Assembly: GCF_947502895.1 (NCBI RefSeq)
Contig: NZ_CANNBM010000001.1
Span: 558,001 to 622,000 of the forward strand
Length of the DNA stretch: 64,000 nucleotides
Direction of reading: 5' to 3'
From: an uncultured Sulfitobacter sp.
GTDB lineage: Bacteria > Pseudomonadota > Alphaproteobacteria > Rhodobacterales > Rhodobacteraceae
In this document: positions 21,245 through 30,038 of the stretch, in pieces
Position numbering within the stretch: position 1 is the first letter of the stretch
How the letters are laid out: each line of letters begins with the position of its first letter
Program-made: the position numbers and the translations under genes
The notes under the pieces: generated by a model
The model's input: only the letters and a program-made list of their open reading frames with translations
Database searches by the model: none
Told to the model about the DNA's origin: nothing

Positions 21245-22002
21245 CGGCAGTAGCTACCCGAGCGGTATTGCGCCGTGTCGAAATGGAAGTGGTCCAGATG
21301 AAATCGGTTGGCCTTGGGGCCAAGCACGGTCCCGAACGGTCCACAGGCTTCAGCGTGCATCCGGCGCATCGCTTTGCGACTGCTGCGCGCGTTCCACCCC
21401 TTTAACACTGTAATTTCACTTCCGTCCATCAAACGAAAGGCCGAGATATCAATCGCGCGGCCTTTGCCATGTTCGGAAATCTTGCCCGTTTTGGCGTTAT
21501 TCCGGCGCCGACAGGCATAATGCGCGGCGACTTTGATTTCGCGCAGACCGCCGCCTTTGCTGGACAACGCAGGCTTTGCGCTGCCGTCTATCCATGATTT
21601 GAGCGCACGGGCCGTGCGGCAATCCATCGTCGATTTCACGCTGAGCGATATGCCCGAAACAGAAGAAATGCGGACCGCATTGTCCACACCGCAGCCTGCG
21701 ATGCGCCCGGGCACACGGCCCACGGCCTCGCCCTGAATGGAGATGTCGCCGCACACAGCCCCTGCCGCCAGAACTGCTTGCTGTTGGCGCAACTCGCGCC
21801 CTGCTTTGGGTGAGCGGAACACAGGTCGGAGGGATTTCCAAAAGCCGCCTTGCTTGTTTTCCTGCGCCGAGCGGTCAATTGTCCCGTCGGCAACGATTTC
21901 AGGCTGGCCCGTCCCGGGCCGTGCCTCCGGTCTCGCGGACCGGTCTGGCCCCGCACATGATACTGTCGCCATAACACACATCAGAACTGCCAAACGCTTC
22001 AT
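21241..22002 (-). CDS. Extensin-like family lipoprotein (M15-like peptidase fold)
   Basis: A 253-residue protein with an N-terminal signal ending in ATVSC, compatible with a weak lipobox. The C-terminal 160 residues match the extensin-like C-terminal domain: CGVDNAVRISSVSGISLS, SEHGKGRAIDISAF and HLDHFHFD. The S-x-H-x5-A-x-D and H-x-D-H-x-H pattern resembles the zinc site of D-Ala-D-Ala (M15) peptidases, so a peptidoglycan role in the periplasm is likely. The start overlaps the tyrA-like stop as ATGA, so it is translated with the aromatic amino acid genes although the function looks unrelated. Confidence 0.8.
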   Translation of the reverse strand: MKRLAVLMCVMATVSCAGPDRSARPEARPGTGQPEIVADGTIDRSAQENKQGGFWKSLRPVFRSPKAGRELRQQQAVLAAGAVCGDISIQGEAVGRVPGRIAGCGVDNAVRISSVSGISLSVKSTMDCRTARALKSWIDGSAKPALSSKGGGLREIKVAAHYACRRRNNAKTGKISEHGKGRAIDISAFRLMDGSEITVLKGWNARSSRKAMRRMHAEACGPFGTVLGPKANRFHLDHFHFDTAQYRSGSYCR

Positions 22003-22922
22003 GGCTTCCGCCCCCCACCGCGACCAAAGTCTTGGGCGTCAGTGTCTTGGCCTGCCTCGATGATACCGCGGCGGATCGCACGTGTACGGGTAAAGTAGGC
22101 GTGCAGGTGATCGCCATCCCCCTGTCGAATAGCCCTTTGCAGTGCGAACAGCTCTTCGGTGAAGCGACCCAGTATTTCGAGTGTCGCATCTTTGTTGGTC
22201 AGAAAAACATCGCGCCACATGGTAGGGTCAGATGCGGCAATGCGGGTAAAATCACGAAATCCACCCGCAGAATATTTGATCACCTCGCCATCGGTCACAC
22301 GGCGCAGATCATCTGCAACACCCACCATTGTATAGGCAATCAGGTGCGGGGCATGGGAGGTCACGGCGACGACCAGATCGTGATGCTCGGCCTCCATTTC
22401 CTCGACGTTTGAGCCAAGCGCCTCCCAATAGGCACGCAGGCGGGCAATGGCCTCGGGGTCGGACCCCTCAGCAGGGACCAGCAGGCACCAGCGGTTATCA
22501 AACAATTCGGCAAAGCCCGAGCGCGGGCCGGAGTGTTCCGTCCCTGCCAGCGGGTGGCCAGCGACAAAATGCACACCTTCGGGCAGATGTGGAAGCACTT
22601 GCGCAATAACATCACGCTTGACCGAGCCCACGTCAGTTACAGTGGCCCCAGGCTTGAGCGCCCCTGCAATCTGCTGCATCACACTGCCCATCACACCCAC
22701 CGGTACGCAAAGCACAACCAGATCGGCATCGCGTACAGCATCTATGATGTCGTCATAAACCACATCGCACAGCCCGATTTCGCGCGCTGTATCGCGCGTC
22801 TCGGCAGAGCGCGCAAAGCCGGTAACTTCGGCGACGATGCCGCCACGCCGCATCGCCCAAAACATCGACGAGGCGATCAGCCCGAGGCCAATCAGGGCCA
22901 CGCGGTCATAAATATGTGCCAT
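21999..22922 (-). CDS. tyrA: Prephenate/arogenate dehydrogenase
   Basis: A 307-residue NAD(P)-dependent dehydrogenase of tyrosine synthesis. The N-terminal Rossmann motif is VALIGLGLIASS; then LVVLCVPVG, VTDVGSVKRDVI, AGHPLAGTEHSGP and the helical C-domain with VVAVTSHAPHLIAYT and FRDFTRIAASDPTMWRDVF, all family hallmarks. No chorismate mutase domain is fused. It lies 3 bases after hisC, whose aminotransferase can act on the same pathway, a common alphaproteobacterial arrangement. Whether prephenate or arogenate is preferred cannot be told. Confidence 0.92.
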   Translation of the reverse strand: MAHIYDRVALIGLGLIASSMFWAMRRGGIVAEVTGFARSAETRDTAREIGLCDVVYDDIIDAVRDADLVVLCVPVGVMGSVMQQIAGALKPGATVTDVGSVKRDVIAQVLPHLPEGVHFVAGHPLAGTEHSGPRSGFAELFDNRWCLLVPAEGSDPEAIARLRAYWEALGSNVEEMEAEHHDLVVAVTSHAPHLIAYTMVGVADDLRRVTDGEVIKYSAGGFRDFTRIAASDPTMWRDVFLTNKDATLEILGRFTEELFALQRAIRQGDGDHLHAYFTRTRAIRRGIIEAGQDTDAQDFGRGGGRKP

Positions 22923-22925
22923 TGC

Positions 22926-24008
22926 TCAGCCTTCCTTGAACTGGCGCACGGCATGCACCACACGGCGGCAGCCGCTCTCGTCGCCGACGGTAATGCGCAA
23001 ACATGTAGGCAGTTTGTAACCCGCTACGCGCCGCACGATCAGCCCTTGGGATTGCAGGTGAATATCACAGGCCTCCGCCTCGGTCTGGCTGGCAAACCGG
23101 GCAAGAATAAAGTTCGCCATCGAAACATCGGAGGGCACACCGATCTCGGCCAGTGCATCAGCCATCCAAGCGCGCCAGCGCGCATTCTCGGCGCGGCAAT
23201 GGTCGACATAGGATACATCACGCACCGCGGCCTCGGCAGCAGCAAGCGCCGAACTGCTGAGGTTGAATGGCCCACGCATCCGCCCCAGAACGTCAATCAC
23301 ATGGGCAGGGCCATAGCCCCAACCGATGCGCAGCCCGCCCAACCCGTAGATTTTGGAGAACGTGCGCGTCATCACGACATTCTCACGCTGATCCACCAGC
23401 GCAGCACCGCCATCATAGCCTTCGACATATTCTGCATAAGCACCGTCCAACACCAGCAATGCCTGCGGCGGCAGGCCGTCAGCAAGGCGCGCAATATCGG
23501 CAGGGCCGATCATGGTGCCAGTCGGATTGTTGGGGTTGGCCATAAACACAAGGCGCGTCTTATCATTGCACGCGGCAAGGATCGCATCCACATCTGTAAC
23601 GCGCTCGCGCTCTTTGACTTCGACAGGGGTCGCCCCTGCGGCCAGCGCGGAAATGCGGTACATGGCAAAGCCGTGTTCGGTGTGCACAACTTCGGTGTTG
23701 GGCCCTGCATAGGCTTGGCACAAAAATGAAATGATCTCGTCCGAGCCCGCACCGCAGACAATACGGGCGGGGTCGAGGGCATAGACATCGGCAATGGCCG
23801 TGCGCAATCCGGCATGATCCGAACTGGGATAGCGGTGCAATTCGCGCCCGGCAGCCTCATAGGCTTTGAGTGCTGCGGGCGACGGGCCAAACGGGTTTTC
23901 GTTAGAGCTGAGCTTGAGCGCGTTATCATGACCCGCCACATGGGACGCGCCCCCCTGATACAGGGCGATATCCATAATACCGGGCTGGGGCGTGATCATA
24001 TGTGTCAT
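22926..24008 (-). CDS. hisC: Histidinol-phosphate / aromatic aminotransferase
   Basis: A 360-residue class II PLP aminotransferase that acts in histidine synthesis and, in many bacteria, in tyrosine and phenylalanine synthesis. Seen: [13 protein letters not shown] near the N-terminus, [22 protein letters not shown], the PLP lysine in [17 protein letters not shown], and a late FILARF segment. I start at the ATG at 24008; ribosome signals are weak, and an upstream GTG at 24050 has none. Pairing with tyrA suggests the aromatic transamination role. It is upstream of tyrA and the extensin-like gene in one transcript. Confidence 0.92.
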   Translation of the reverse strand: MTHMITPQPGIMDIALYQGGASHVAGHDNALKLSSNENPFGPSPAALKAYEAAGRELHRYPSSDHAGLRTAIADVYALDPARIVCGAGSDEIISFLCQAYAGPNTEVVHTEHGFAMYRISALAAGATPVEVKERERVTDVDAILAACNDKTRLVFMANPNNPTGTMIGPADIARLADGLPPQALLVLDGAYAEYVEGYDGGAALVDQRENVVMTRTFSKIYGLGGLRIGWGYGPAHVIDVLGRMRGPFNLSSSALAAAEAAVRDVSYVDHCRAENARWRAWMADALAEIGVPSDVSMANFILARFASQTEAEACDIHLQSQGLIVRRVAGYKLPTCLRITVGDESGCRRVVHAVRQFKEG

Positions 24009-24118
24009 ATACAGGCTCTTTGGTTGCTTGGTGTCTTTTAGCCGCTCCACACCGCCACAACCACCCGCGATTTACATCCCGCGCGCATCTGTCCGACTGT
24101 GAGAGGATCACAGATAGC

Positions 24119-24148
24119 AAAACGCCCTGCCGGAGAACCGACAGGGCG
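24119..24148 (-). terminator. Intrinsic terminator after rpsD
   Basis: On the minus strand, stem CGCCCTGTCGG / CCGGCAGGGCG (one G-U pair) with a TTCT loop runs into TTTT, 30 bases beyond the rpsD stop. Confidence 0.8.
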
Positions 24149-24178
24149 CATGCAAATCGTGTTCCGTGGCGGCGAAGA

Positions 24179-24799
24179 TTAGTTCTTCGCGTAGAATTCC
24201 ACGACGAGGTTCGGTTCCATGACAACAGGGTATGGCACATCGCCCAGCGCAGGCGTACGCACGAATGTTGCTGTCATTTTAGAGTGGTCAACATCGAGGT
24301 AGTCAGGAACATCACGCTCGGCCAGCTGTGTGGCTTCGATCAATGCGACCATCTGCTTGGAGCGGTCACGCACTTCGATCACGTCACCCTCTTTCACGCG
24401 GTAGGAGGGGATGTTCACGAGCTTGCCGTTCACGCGGACGTGGCGGTGGTTCACGAACTGGCGCGCAGCAAATACTGTTGCAACGAACTTGGCGCGATAC
24501 ACAACCGCGTCCAAGCGGCGCTCGAGCAGACCAATCAGGTTCTCACCTGTATCGCCTTTTACACGCTCAGCTTCGCCGTAGATGCGACGGAACTGCTTTT
24601 CGGTCAGGTCGCCGTAGTAGCCCTTGAGCTTCTGCTTGGCGCTCAACTGGATACCGAAGTCGGAAATCTTGCCCTTGCGGCGCTGACCGTGCTGGCCGGG
24701 GCCATATTCACGGCGGTTTACTGGTGACTTTGGACGGCCCCAGATGTTTTCGCCCATGCGGCGGTCAATTTTGTGCTTGGCAGCGGTGCGTTTGGTCAC
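24179..24799 (-). CDS. rpsD: 30S ribosomal protein S4
   Basis: Primary 16S rRNA-binding protein of the small subunit, 206 residues. It opens [21 protein letters not shown], carries [18 protein letters not shown] and the S4 RNA-binding domain [35 protein letters not shown]. Start and end agree with the family. It is monocistronic here, flanked by a good promoter and a terminator, which is usual in alphaproteobacteria, where rpsD lies outside the alpha operon. Confidence 0.98.
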   Translation of the reverse strand: MTKRTAAKHKIDRRMGENIWGRPKSPVNRREYGPGQHGQRRKGKISDFGIQLSAKQKLKGYYGDLTEKQFRRIYGEAERVKGDTGENLIGLLERRLDAVVYRAKFVATVFAARQFVNHRHVRVNGKLVNIPSYRVKEGDVIEVRDRSKQMVALIEATQLAERDVPDYLDVDHSKMTATFVRTPALGDVPYPVVMEPNLVVEFYAKN

Positions 24800-24907
24800 G
24801 GCTGTTCTCCTTTTAAGAGCCTCGAAAGGCGGTAAAGGGCGTTGTCCTCTGCGCTATTACGCCGACAGGGTTCCTCTTGCGAAGTCCACCAACACCAATG
24901 AAGCGCC

Positions 24908-24935
24908 CGTATACAAGCGCCCAAGACAGAGTCAA
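24908..24935 (-). promoter_or_regulatory. Probable sigma-70 type promoter of rpsD
   Basis: On the minus strand TTGACT and TATACG are separated by 16 bases, about 110 bases before the rpsD start. This is the best -35/-10 pair in the 320-base gap 24800-25118, which otherwise shows no gene. Confidence 0.6.
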
Positions 24936-25118
24936 TGCCAGTTTAGCAGATCTGCCCAACTTGGACAGAAAACCTGTTTTACACGCAGCCGGCTACACAG
25001 CTGCAAATAAACACAAAGCTGCCCAATTTGCGTCAGGCATCCAGTTCCTTATGTCAGCAACATGGGGTCGCATGCGCCGCCGCGATATAAACAGCAAACA
25101 GGCGATAGGAAGATTGAC

Positions 25119-25979
25119 ATGGATAAGACAATTCTGACCCTCTGGCTCGCAAGCCCGTTTCTAATCACTTTTCTCTTGTTTGCACTTGTAGGCCTTGGCG
25201 GTTTCCTTGCGAGCCGTTTTATAAACGTGCAGGCGCAATACCGCCGCGTGACCCATTACGCGTTACTGGGACTTATCTATTGCGCTTTTACGATTTTTCT
25301 TATCGGGTTCGGCTTTTTGCCTGCCGCCGCGGAAAAAGGGCTGTTTGTGCCCATGTTCATCGGTCTTGCCTTGATATTCCCGCTTTATGGTGTGGCACTT
25401 TACTATGTGTCGGCGGCCCGTTCGAATGACATCACCAGCGATACCAGCCTTGCATGGCTGGGGTTTATTCCCATCGCCGACCTATGGTTGATCTTCAAAA
25501 AGGGCCAGCAGCGCGAAAACCGCATCTGGCTGGAACACGGGGTACGCGATATTTTCATTTTGGCGGCAGCAGTGATCCCCTTTTTCGCGGGCAATGAAAT
25601 TCTGGATGAATTGGGCGAAATATCGTTCCAGCAAAGAACACTCCTCGCTTTTGAAAAACGCGCATCAACACTAGAGGACGCAACATTCTATGCGGCGTTG
25701 GAATATAAACGTAGCCCGAAAGCCTACTGGCTTCGCGGTGCGCAGCTAAAAGAGGCAACAGCAGTTGGTGGAATTCTCCGTCTGAGCTACAAAGTCCCCG
25801 AAATTGTTGTTAAACACTACGACGAAGATGCTGTTCGCGAACGGGCGCAGTCATTTTGCAAGTCGCGCCGAAACAAAGCCTTTATGGCAAAGGGTGGTGA
25901 AATCTCACTCACAATCGCGAAGCCAGACGGCTCAACCCTGGAACAATTCAACATTTCGCCATCCAACTGCGCGGTATAA
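25119..25979 (+). CDS. Multi-pass membrane protein of unknown function
   Basis: A 286-residue protein I do not recognise. About four to five hydrophobic segments are visible: near residues 9-32, 43-65, 73-97, a shorter one near 108-122 (LAWLGFIPIADLWLIF) and one near 136-152 (IFILAAAVIPFFAG). The last 130 residues are soluble and charged, ending with two possible disulfide or metal cysteines (SFCKSRRN and the final NCAV). AGGA precedes the ATG at 25119; the frame is open further upstream, but without a site. The gene looks richer in A and T than its neighbours, which may hint at transfer; I have not computed this. It stands alone between rpsD and tag. Confidence 0.6.
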   Translation: MDKTILTLWLASPFLITFLLFALVGLGGFLASRFINVQAQYRRVTHYALLGLIYCAFTIFLIGFGFLPAAAEKGLFVPMFIGLALIFPLYGVALYYVSAARSNDITSDTSLAWLGFIPIADLWLIFKKGQQRENRIWLEHGVRDIFILAAAVIPFFAGNEILDELGEISFQQRTLLAFEKRASTLEDATFYAALEYKRSPKAYWLRGAQLKEATAVGGILRLSYKVPEIVVKHYDEDAVRERAQSFCKSRRNKAFMAKGGEISLTIAKPDGSTLEQFNISPSNCAV

Positions 25980-26013
25980 TCCCCGCGAAAGCAAGTCAGG
26001 TTTCTATTCTACT

Positions 26014-26601
26014 CTAGGGAACTTCATTGCCCTCACGCCCTACTTGGGCACAAACACTATGTCGTGGGCAGCCCACCAGATGATCATTGACCAGCCCGCA
26101 GGCCTCCATCCAAGCATAGACGATTGTGGGGCCACAGAATTTGAAGCCTGCTTTCTTGAGGTCTTTGCTCACCTGCTCTGACAATGCGGTTTTGGGCGGT
26201 ACATCCGACTGGCGCTCAAACCTGTTTTGCATCGGGGTTCCGCCGACATAGCGCCACATGAAGGTATCAAAACCGCCATTGGCCTCGATGTTCTGCCATG
26301 CTTGGGCGTTTGTGATGGCCGCTTCGATTTTGCCGCGATGGCGGATAATCCCTGCATTGCCCAACAACCGCTGCACGTCCGCCTCGCCCCACTGTGAGAT
26401 GATGTCCGGATCAAACCCTTCAAATGCCTCCCGAAACGCCTCCCTTTTCTTCAGAATCGTGATCCAGCTCAGCCCCGCCTGAAACCCGTCCAGAATCAGC
26501 TTTTCCCAAAGCGCGCGGCTGTCAAATTCGGGCACGCCCCATTCGGTGTCGTGATAGTCGATGTATATCTGCTCGGGCCCCGCCCATTCGCACCGCGTCA
26601 T
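26014..26601 (-). CDS. tag: DNA-3-methyladenine glycosylase I
   Basis: Excises 3-methyladenine from alkylated DNA. The 195-residue protein has the full Tag layout: the zinc ligands RCEW (Cys4) and YHDTEWG (His17) at the N-terminus and NDHLVGCPRH at the C-terminus, with LWEKLILDGFQAGLSWITIL, NAGIIRHRGKI and KFCGPTIVYAWMEACG between. Length and motifs are standard. It overlaps nothing and converges on the orphan membrane protein. Confidence 0.95.
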   Translation of the reverse strand: MTRCEWAGPEQIYIDYHDTEWGVPEFDSRALWEKLILDGFQAGLSWITILKKREAFREAFEGFDPDIISQWGEADVQRLLGNAGIIRHRGKIEAAITNAQAWQNIEANGGFDTFMWRYVGGTPMQNRFERQSDVPPKTALSEQVSKDLKKAGFKFCGPTIVYAWMEACGLVNDHLVGCPRHSVCAQVGREGNEVP

Positions 26602-26715
26602 CTCATGCTCCCCGCTATTTGCCTACATTTGGCACAAAATTGGAGCCTTAACACCTTTTTAGCGGCTGGCCGTCAATGTCTGCACAAATCACCCAAACAG
26701 TGGAAGGACGCGGGA

Positions 26716-27558
26716 ATGAATGGCGCAAGCAAACGTCAGATGGCGGGCATGGCCCCTGGCACACATAGCCCGCTGGACTATGCTGTGACCCAACGCAACA
26801 AGGGCGCACTGGGCATGGTGAAAGAGGCGATTGCACACAACCAGACCCTCCTTGCATTTCAGCCTGTCATGCACAGCTCCAACCAGACCAGCATCGGGTT
26901 TTACGAAGGGCTGATCCGTGTGTTGGACCCCACGGGCCGCGTCATTCCCGCAGGCGAGTTTATGGGCAAGATCGAGGACACCGAAACGGGCCGCGAGATT
27001 GATGTGCTGGCCCTGCGTCACGGGCTAAACACTCTTAAGAAAAACCCTTCGGTGCGCCTCTCCATCAATATGTCTGCACGCTCTATCGGGTACAAACCAT
27101 GGATGAACTGCCTCAACAGGTTTCTCAACGACGCACCGGAAGTGGGCGAGCGATTGATCCTTGAGATCACTGAAAGCTCGGCCATGATGGTGCCGGAACT
27201 GGTGGTTGATTTCATGCACCGTTTGCAGCCAAAGGGCATCTGCTTTGCGATGGACCACTTCGGTTCTGGTGCGATTGCAATCAAGTATTTTCGCGAGTTT
27301 GACTTTGATATCCTCAAAATTGACGGGCAATTCATTCGCGGCATTGCACAAGACCCCGACCAGCAATCGCTGGCCCGCGCCCTGAATGCCATCGCGCGCG
27401 AACTGGGCATGCTAACAGTCGCGGAATCGGTAGAGACTGCCGAAGACGCCGCACTTGCCACGCAGATCGGAATTGATTGTTTGCAAGGCTACTTTTTCGC
27501 AGCCCCCACCACCCAACCCCATTGGCTGCAAGATCGCCAGAGGCAAAAGCACGCCTAG
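26716..27558 (+). CDS. EAL-domain protein with altered catalytic motifs
   Basis: A 280-residue protein consisting of one EAL domain and a short N-terminal stretch, with no GGDEF, PAS or membrane part. The family signatures are recognisable but changed: the name-giving motif is E-G-L (YEGLIRVL, Glu64), NMSARSIG keeps the conserved Asn, EITESSA keeps the Glu, and the metal-site pair normally D-D-F-G-T-G reads D-H-F-G-S-G (near residue 180). The later KIDGQFI and AESVET motifs are intact. Active c-di-GMP phosphodiesterases need both aspartates, so this is probably a sensor or an enzyme with changed activity. AAGGA precedes the ATG at 26716. It lies alone between tag and phaA. Confidence 0.8.
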   Translation: MNGASKRQMAGMAPGTHSPLDYAVTQRNKGALGMVKEAIAHNQTLLAFQPVMHSSNQTSIGFYEGLIRVLDPTGRVIPAGEFMGKIEDTETGREIDVLALRHGLNTLKKNPSVRLSINMSARSIGYKPWMNCLNRFLNDAPEVGERLILEITESSAMMVPELVVDFMHRLQPKGICFAMDHFGSGAIAIKYFREFDFDILKIDGQFIRGIAQDPDQQSLARALNAIARELGMLTVAESVETAEDAALATQIGIDCLQGYFFAAPTTQPHWLQDRQRQKHA

Positions 27559-27717
27559 CAAAAGGTAACTTGGCCCCATGGTCGCGCCTGCCTTCTTGCC
27601 GCGCGGGGCCTGTTGCGGTAATTCAATGATACAAGGCCGAGATGCGGCGGCACGACCAATCGTGCAGGCGCCGATACATTCCCTCGGCCATGCGTCATAT
27701 TGAGAGGACTGCATTCC

Positions 27718-28893
27718 ATGACCAATGTCGTTATCGCTTCTGCTGCCCGAACTGCCGTCGGCAGCTTTGGTGGCTCGTTTGCCAACACGCCCGCCCATGA
27801 TCTGGGCGCTGCGATGCTGAAAGAGATCGTAGCGCGCGCAGGCGTCGATGCCGCCGAAGTGTCCGAGACAATTCTGGGTCAGGTCCTGACCGCAGGCCAA
27901 GGGCAAAACCCCGCCCGTCAGGCGCATGTAAATGCAGGCTTGCCCATCGAATCTGCCGCTTGGTCGATCAATCAGGTGTGCGGCTCGGGTTTGCGCGCAG
28001 TTGCACTTGCGGCCCAGCATATCCAATTGGGCGATGCGAACATTGTTGCTGCCGGTGGCCAGGAAAATATGACCATGTCCCCCCACGCCCAAGCGATGCG
28101 CGCAGGTCAGAAGATGGGCGATATGAAATTGGTCGACACCATGATCAAAGACGGCCTTTGGGATGCCTTCAACGGCTATCACATGGGGCAGACCGCCGAG
28201 AACGTCGCGAACAAATGGCAGATCACCCGCGACCAGCAGGATGAATTTGCCGTTGCTTCCCAGAACAAGGCAGAGGCCGCCCAGAAAGAGGGTCGTTTTG
28301 CAGACGAGATTTTTGCCTACACGGTGCCGGGCCGTAAAGGGGATACGATCGTCGACGCCGATGAGTACATCCGTCACGGTGCAAACATTGACGCGATGGC
28401 CAAAATGCGCCCCGCTTTCACAAAAGACGGCACGGTTACTGCTGCCAATGCCTCGGGCCTGAACGATGGCGCGGCAGGTGCATTGTTGATGAGCGCGGAA
28501 GAAGCGGAAAAGCGCGGGATCGAGCCACTTGCGCGCATCGCCTCCTATGCAACTGCTGGTTTGGACCCGTCGATCATGGGCGTGGGACCGATCTATGCAT
28601 CACGCAAAGCGCTTGAGAAAGCAGGCTGGAATGCCGAAGATCTTGACCTCGTAGAAGCCAATGAGGCCTTTGCAGCCCAAGCCTGCGCCGTGAACAAGGA
28701 CATGGGCTGGGACCCTGCAATTGTGAACGTGAACGGCGGCGCCATCGCGATCGGCCACCCTATCGGTGCTTCAGGCGCACGTATTCTGAATACGCTGTTG
28801 TTCGAGATGAAACGCCGCGATGCGAAAAAAGGTCTCGCCACACTGTGTATTGGTGGCGGTATGGGTGTTGCCATGTGCCTTGAACGCCCCTAA
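27718..28893 (+). CDS. phaA: Acetyl-CoA acetyltransferase (beta-ketothiolase)
   Basis: Condenses two acetyl-CoA to acetoacetyl-CoA, the first step of polyhydroxybutyrate synthesis. The 391-residue thiolase has the acylated Cys in [14 protein letters not shown], the conserved GGQENMT, and the C-terminal [17 protein letters not shown] (catalytic His) and CIGGGMG (second Cys). A GAGAGG site lies about 10 bases before the ATG. phaB follows after 86 bases and shares its terminator, so the two form the pha synthesis operon; phaC is not in the window. Confidence 0.95.
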   Translation: MTNVVIASAARTAVGSFGGSFANTPAHDLGAAMLKEIVARAGVDAAEVSETILGQVLTAGQGQNPARQAHVNAGLPIESAAWSINQVCGSGLRAVALAAQHIQLGDANIVAAGGQENMTMSPHAQAMRAGQKMGDMKLVDTMIKDGLWDAFNGYHMGQTAENVANKWQITRDQQDEFAVASQNKAEAAQKEGRFADEIFAYTVPGRKGDTIVDADEYIRHGANIDAMAKMRPAFTKDGTVTAANASGLNDGAAGALLMSAEEAEKRGIEPLARIASYATAGLDPSIMGVGPIYASRKALEKAGWNAEDLDLVEANEAFAAQACAVNKDMGWDPAIVNVNGGAIAIGHPIGASGARILNTLLFEMKRRDAKKGLATLCIGGGMGVAMCLERP

Positions 28894-28979
28894 AACGGAA
28901 TGGGTGCGCAAGATAATTGCGCGCCTACGCCCCTCGGGGCAATAACATTACCGCAAGAATTGCAGATCAGGAGAATCAT

Positions 28980-29702
28980 ATGTCGCGTGTCGCACTAGTT
29001 ACCGGAGGCAGCCGCGGTATTGGCGCTGCTATATCCAAAGAGCTGAAAGAAAAAGGCTATTCGGTCGCTGCGACCTACGCAGGCAATGATGACGCCGCCG
29101 CAGCATTTACTGCGGAAACAGGCATCAAGACCTACAAATGGAATGTCGCCGACTATGACAGCTCCAAAGCGGGTATTGCACAAGTCGAGGCAGATCTAGG
29201 CCCTGTTGAAATCGTCGTGGCAAACGCAGGCATCACACGCGATGCGCCTTTCCACAAAATGACGCCAGAGCAGTGGCACGAGGTCGTCGATACAAACCTT
29301 ACCGGCGTATTCAACACAGTGCACCCGATCTGGCCCGGCATGCGCGAGCGCAAATTCGGTCGCATCGTCGTTATCTCGTCAATCAACGGTCAAAAAGGCC
29401 AGTTTGCACAGGTAAACTATGCTGCAACAAAAGCAGGCGATCTGGGCATTGTGAAATCACTGGCCCAAGAAGGCGCACGCGCGAACATCACAGCCAACGC
29501 CATCTGCCCCGGCTATATCGGTACAGATATGGTTATGGCCGTGCCGGAGAAAGTTCGCGAAAGCATCATTGCACAAATCCCGGCTGGCCGTTTGGGCGAG
29601 CCTGAGGAGATCGCACGCGCGGTGGCCTTCCTTGTGGCCGACGATGCGGGCTTTATCAACGGCTCCACAATTTCGGCGAACGGCGCACAGTTTTTCGTTT
29701 AA
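28980..29702 (+). CDS. phaB: Acetoacetyl-CoA reductase
   Basis: NADPH-dependent short-chain dehydrogenase, 240 residues, giving (R)-3-hydroxybutyryl-CoA for polyhydroxybutyrate. Seen: TGGSRGIGAA cofactor loop, NAGITRD, catalytic Ser in ISSINGQKGQFAQ and Tyr/Lys in NYAATKAGDLG, then CPGYIGTDMV, the usual PhaB pattern. AGGAG lies 7 bases before the ATG. Ends just before a strong hairpin terminator. Confidence 0.95.
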   Translation: MSRVALVTGGSRGIGAAISKELKEKGYSVAATYAGNDDAAAAFTAETGIKTYKWNVADYDSSKAGIAQVEADLGPVEIVVANAGITRDAPFHKMTPEQWHEVVDTNLTGVFNTVHPIWPGMRERKFGRIVVISSINGQKGQFAQVNYAATKAGDLGIVKSLAQEGARANITANAICPGYIGTDMVMAVPEKVRESIIAQIPAGRLGEPEEIARAVAFLVADDAGFINGSTISANGAQFFV

Positions 29703-29722
29703 TTTAGTCGCGTATGACAAAA

Positions 29723-29754
29723 AAAGGGCCAGTGGATCAAACCACTGGCCCTTT
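29723..29754. terminator. Bidirectional intrinsic terminator between phaB and the 38-residue gene
   Basis: Stem AAAGGGCCAGTGG / CCACTGGCCCTTT with a 6-base loop. On the minus strand it is followed by a run of seven T, on the plus strand by TTTGC, so it can serve both converging genes. Confidence 0.85.
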
Positions 29755-29795
29755 GCTATTCCGTAAGACCGTGTGCACACAGCCAGCGGAAAACT

Positions 29796-29912
29796 TTAGC
29801 GGCGCATCGGGCCGCGCAACCATGCAAAGAAGTCACTGATCGCACGGCTGCGCTCGGCATGAGCGGTCTTCATTGCGTCACGGGCGGCAGGGTTTGTTGT
29901 ACCTTCGAACAT
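29796..29912 (-). CDS. Very small protein (38 residues), unknown function
   Basis: A 38-codon gene with good signals: AGGAG 8 bases before the ATG, and a strong terminator 40 bases after the TAA. The peptide begins MFEGTTNPAARDAMKTAHAE and ends SDFFAWLRGPMRR. It is basic and amphipathic with an aromatic W-L-R tail, which recalls the short DUF1127-type basic proteins of alphaproteobacteria, but I cannot place it in a family. Divergent from the LysR gene 126 bases away. The combination of ribosome site, terminator and composition makes it likely real. Confidence 0.6.
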   Translation of the reverse strand: MFEGTTNPAARDAMKTAHAERSRAISDFFAWLRGPMRR

Positions 29913-30038
29913 GTCATCTTCTCCTGATTGCGATCCAGATCGGATCAGTGTGTCTTTCTTGAACTCAATATGTCCTTCGCAATCATTTCTTACAAACGAG
30001 ACTTTCCAACCCATCAGATAAGATATACTTAACTGACC

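Noticed and set aside
27412..28377. A 321-codon minus-strand open frame over the end of the EAL gene and phaA
   Set aside because: Covers two real genes on the other strand; no recognisable motifs.
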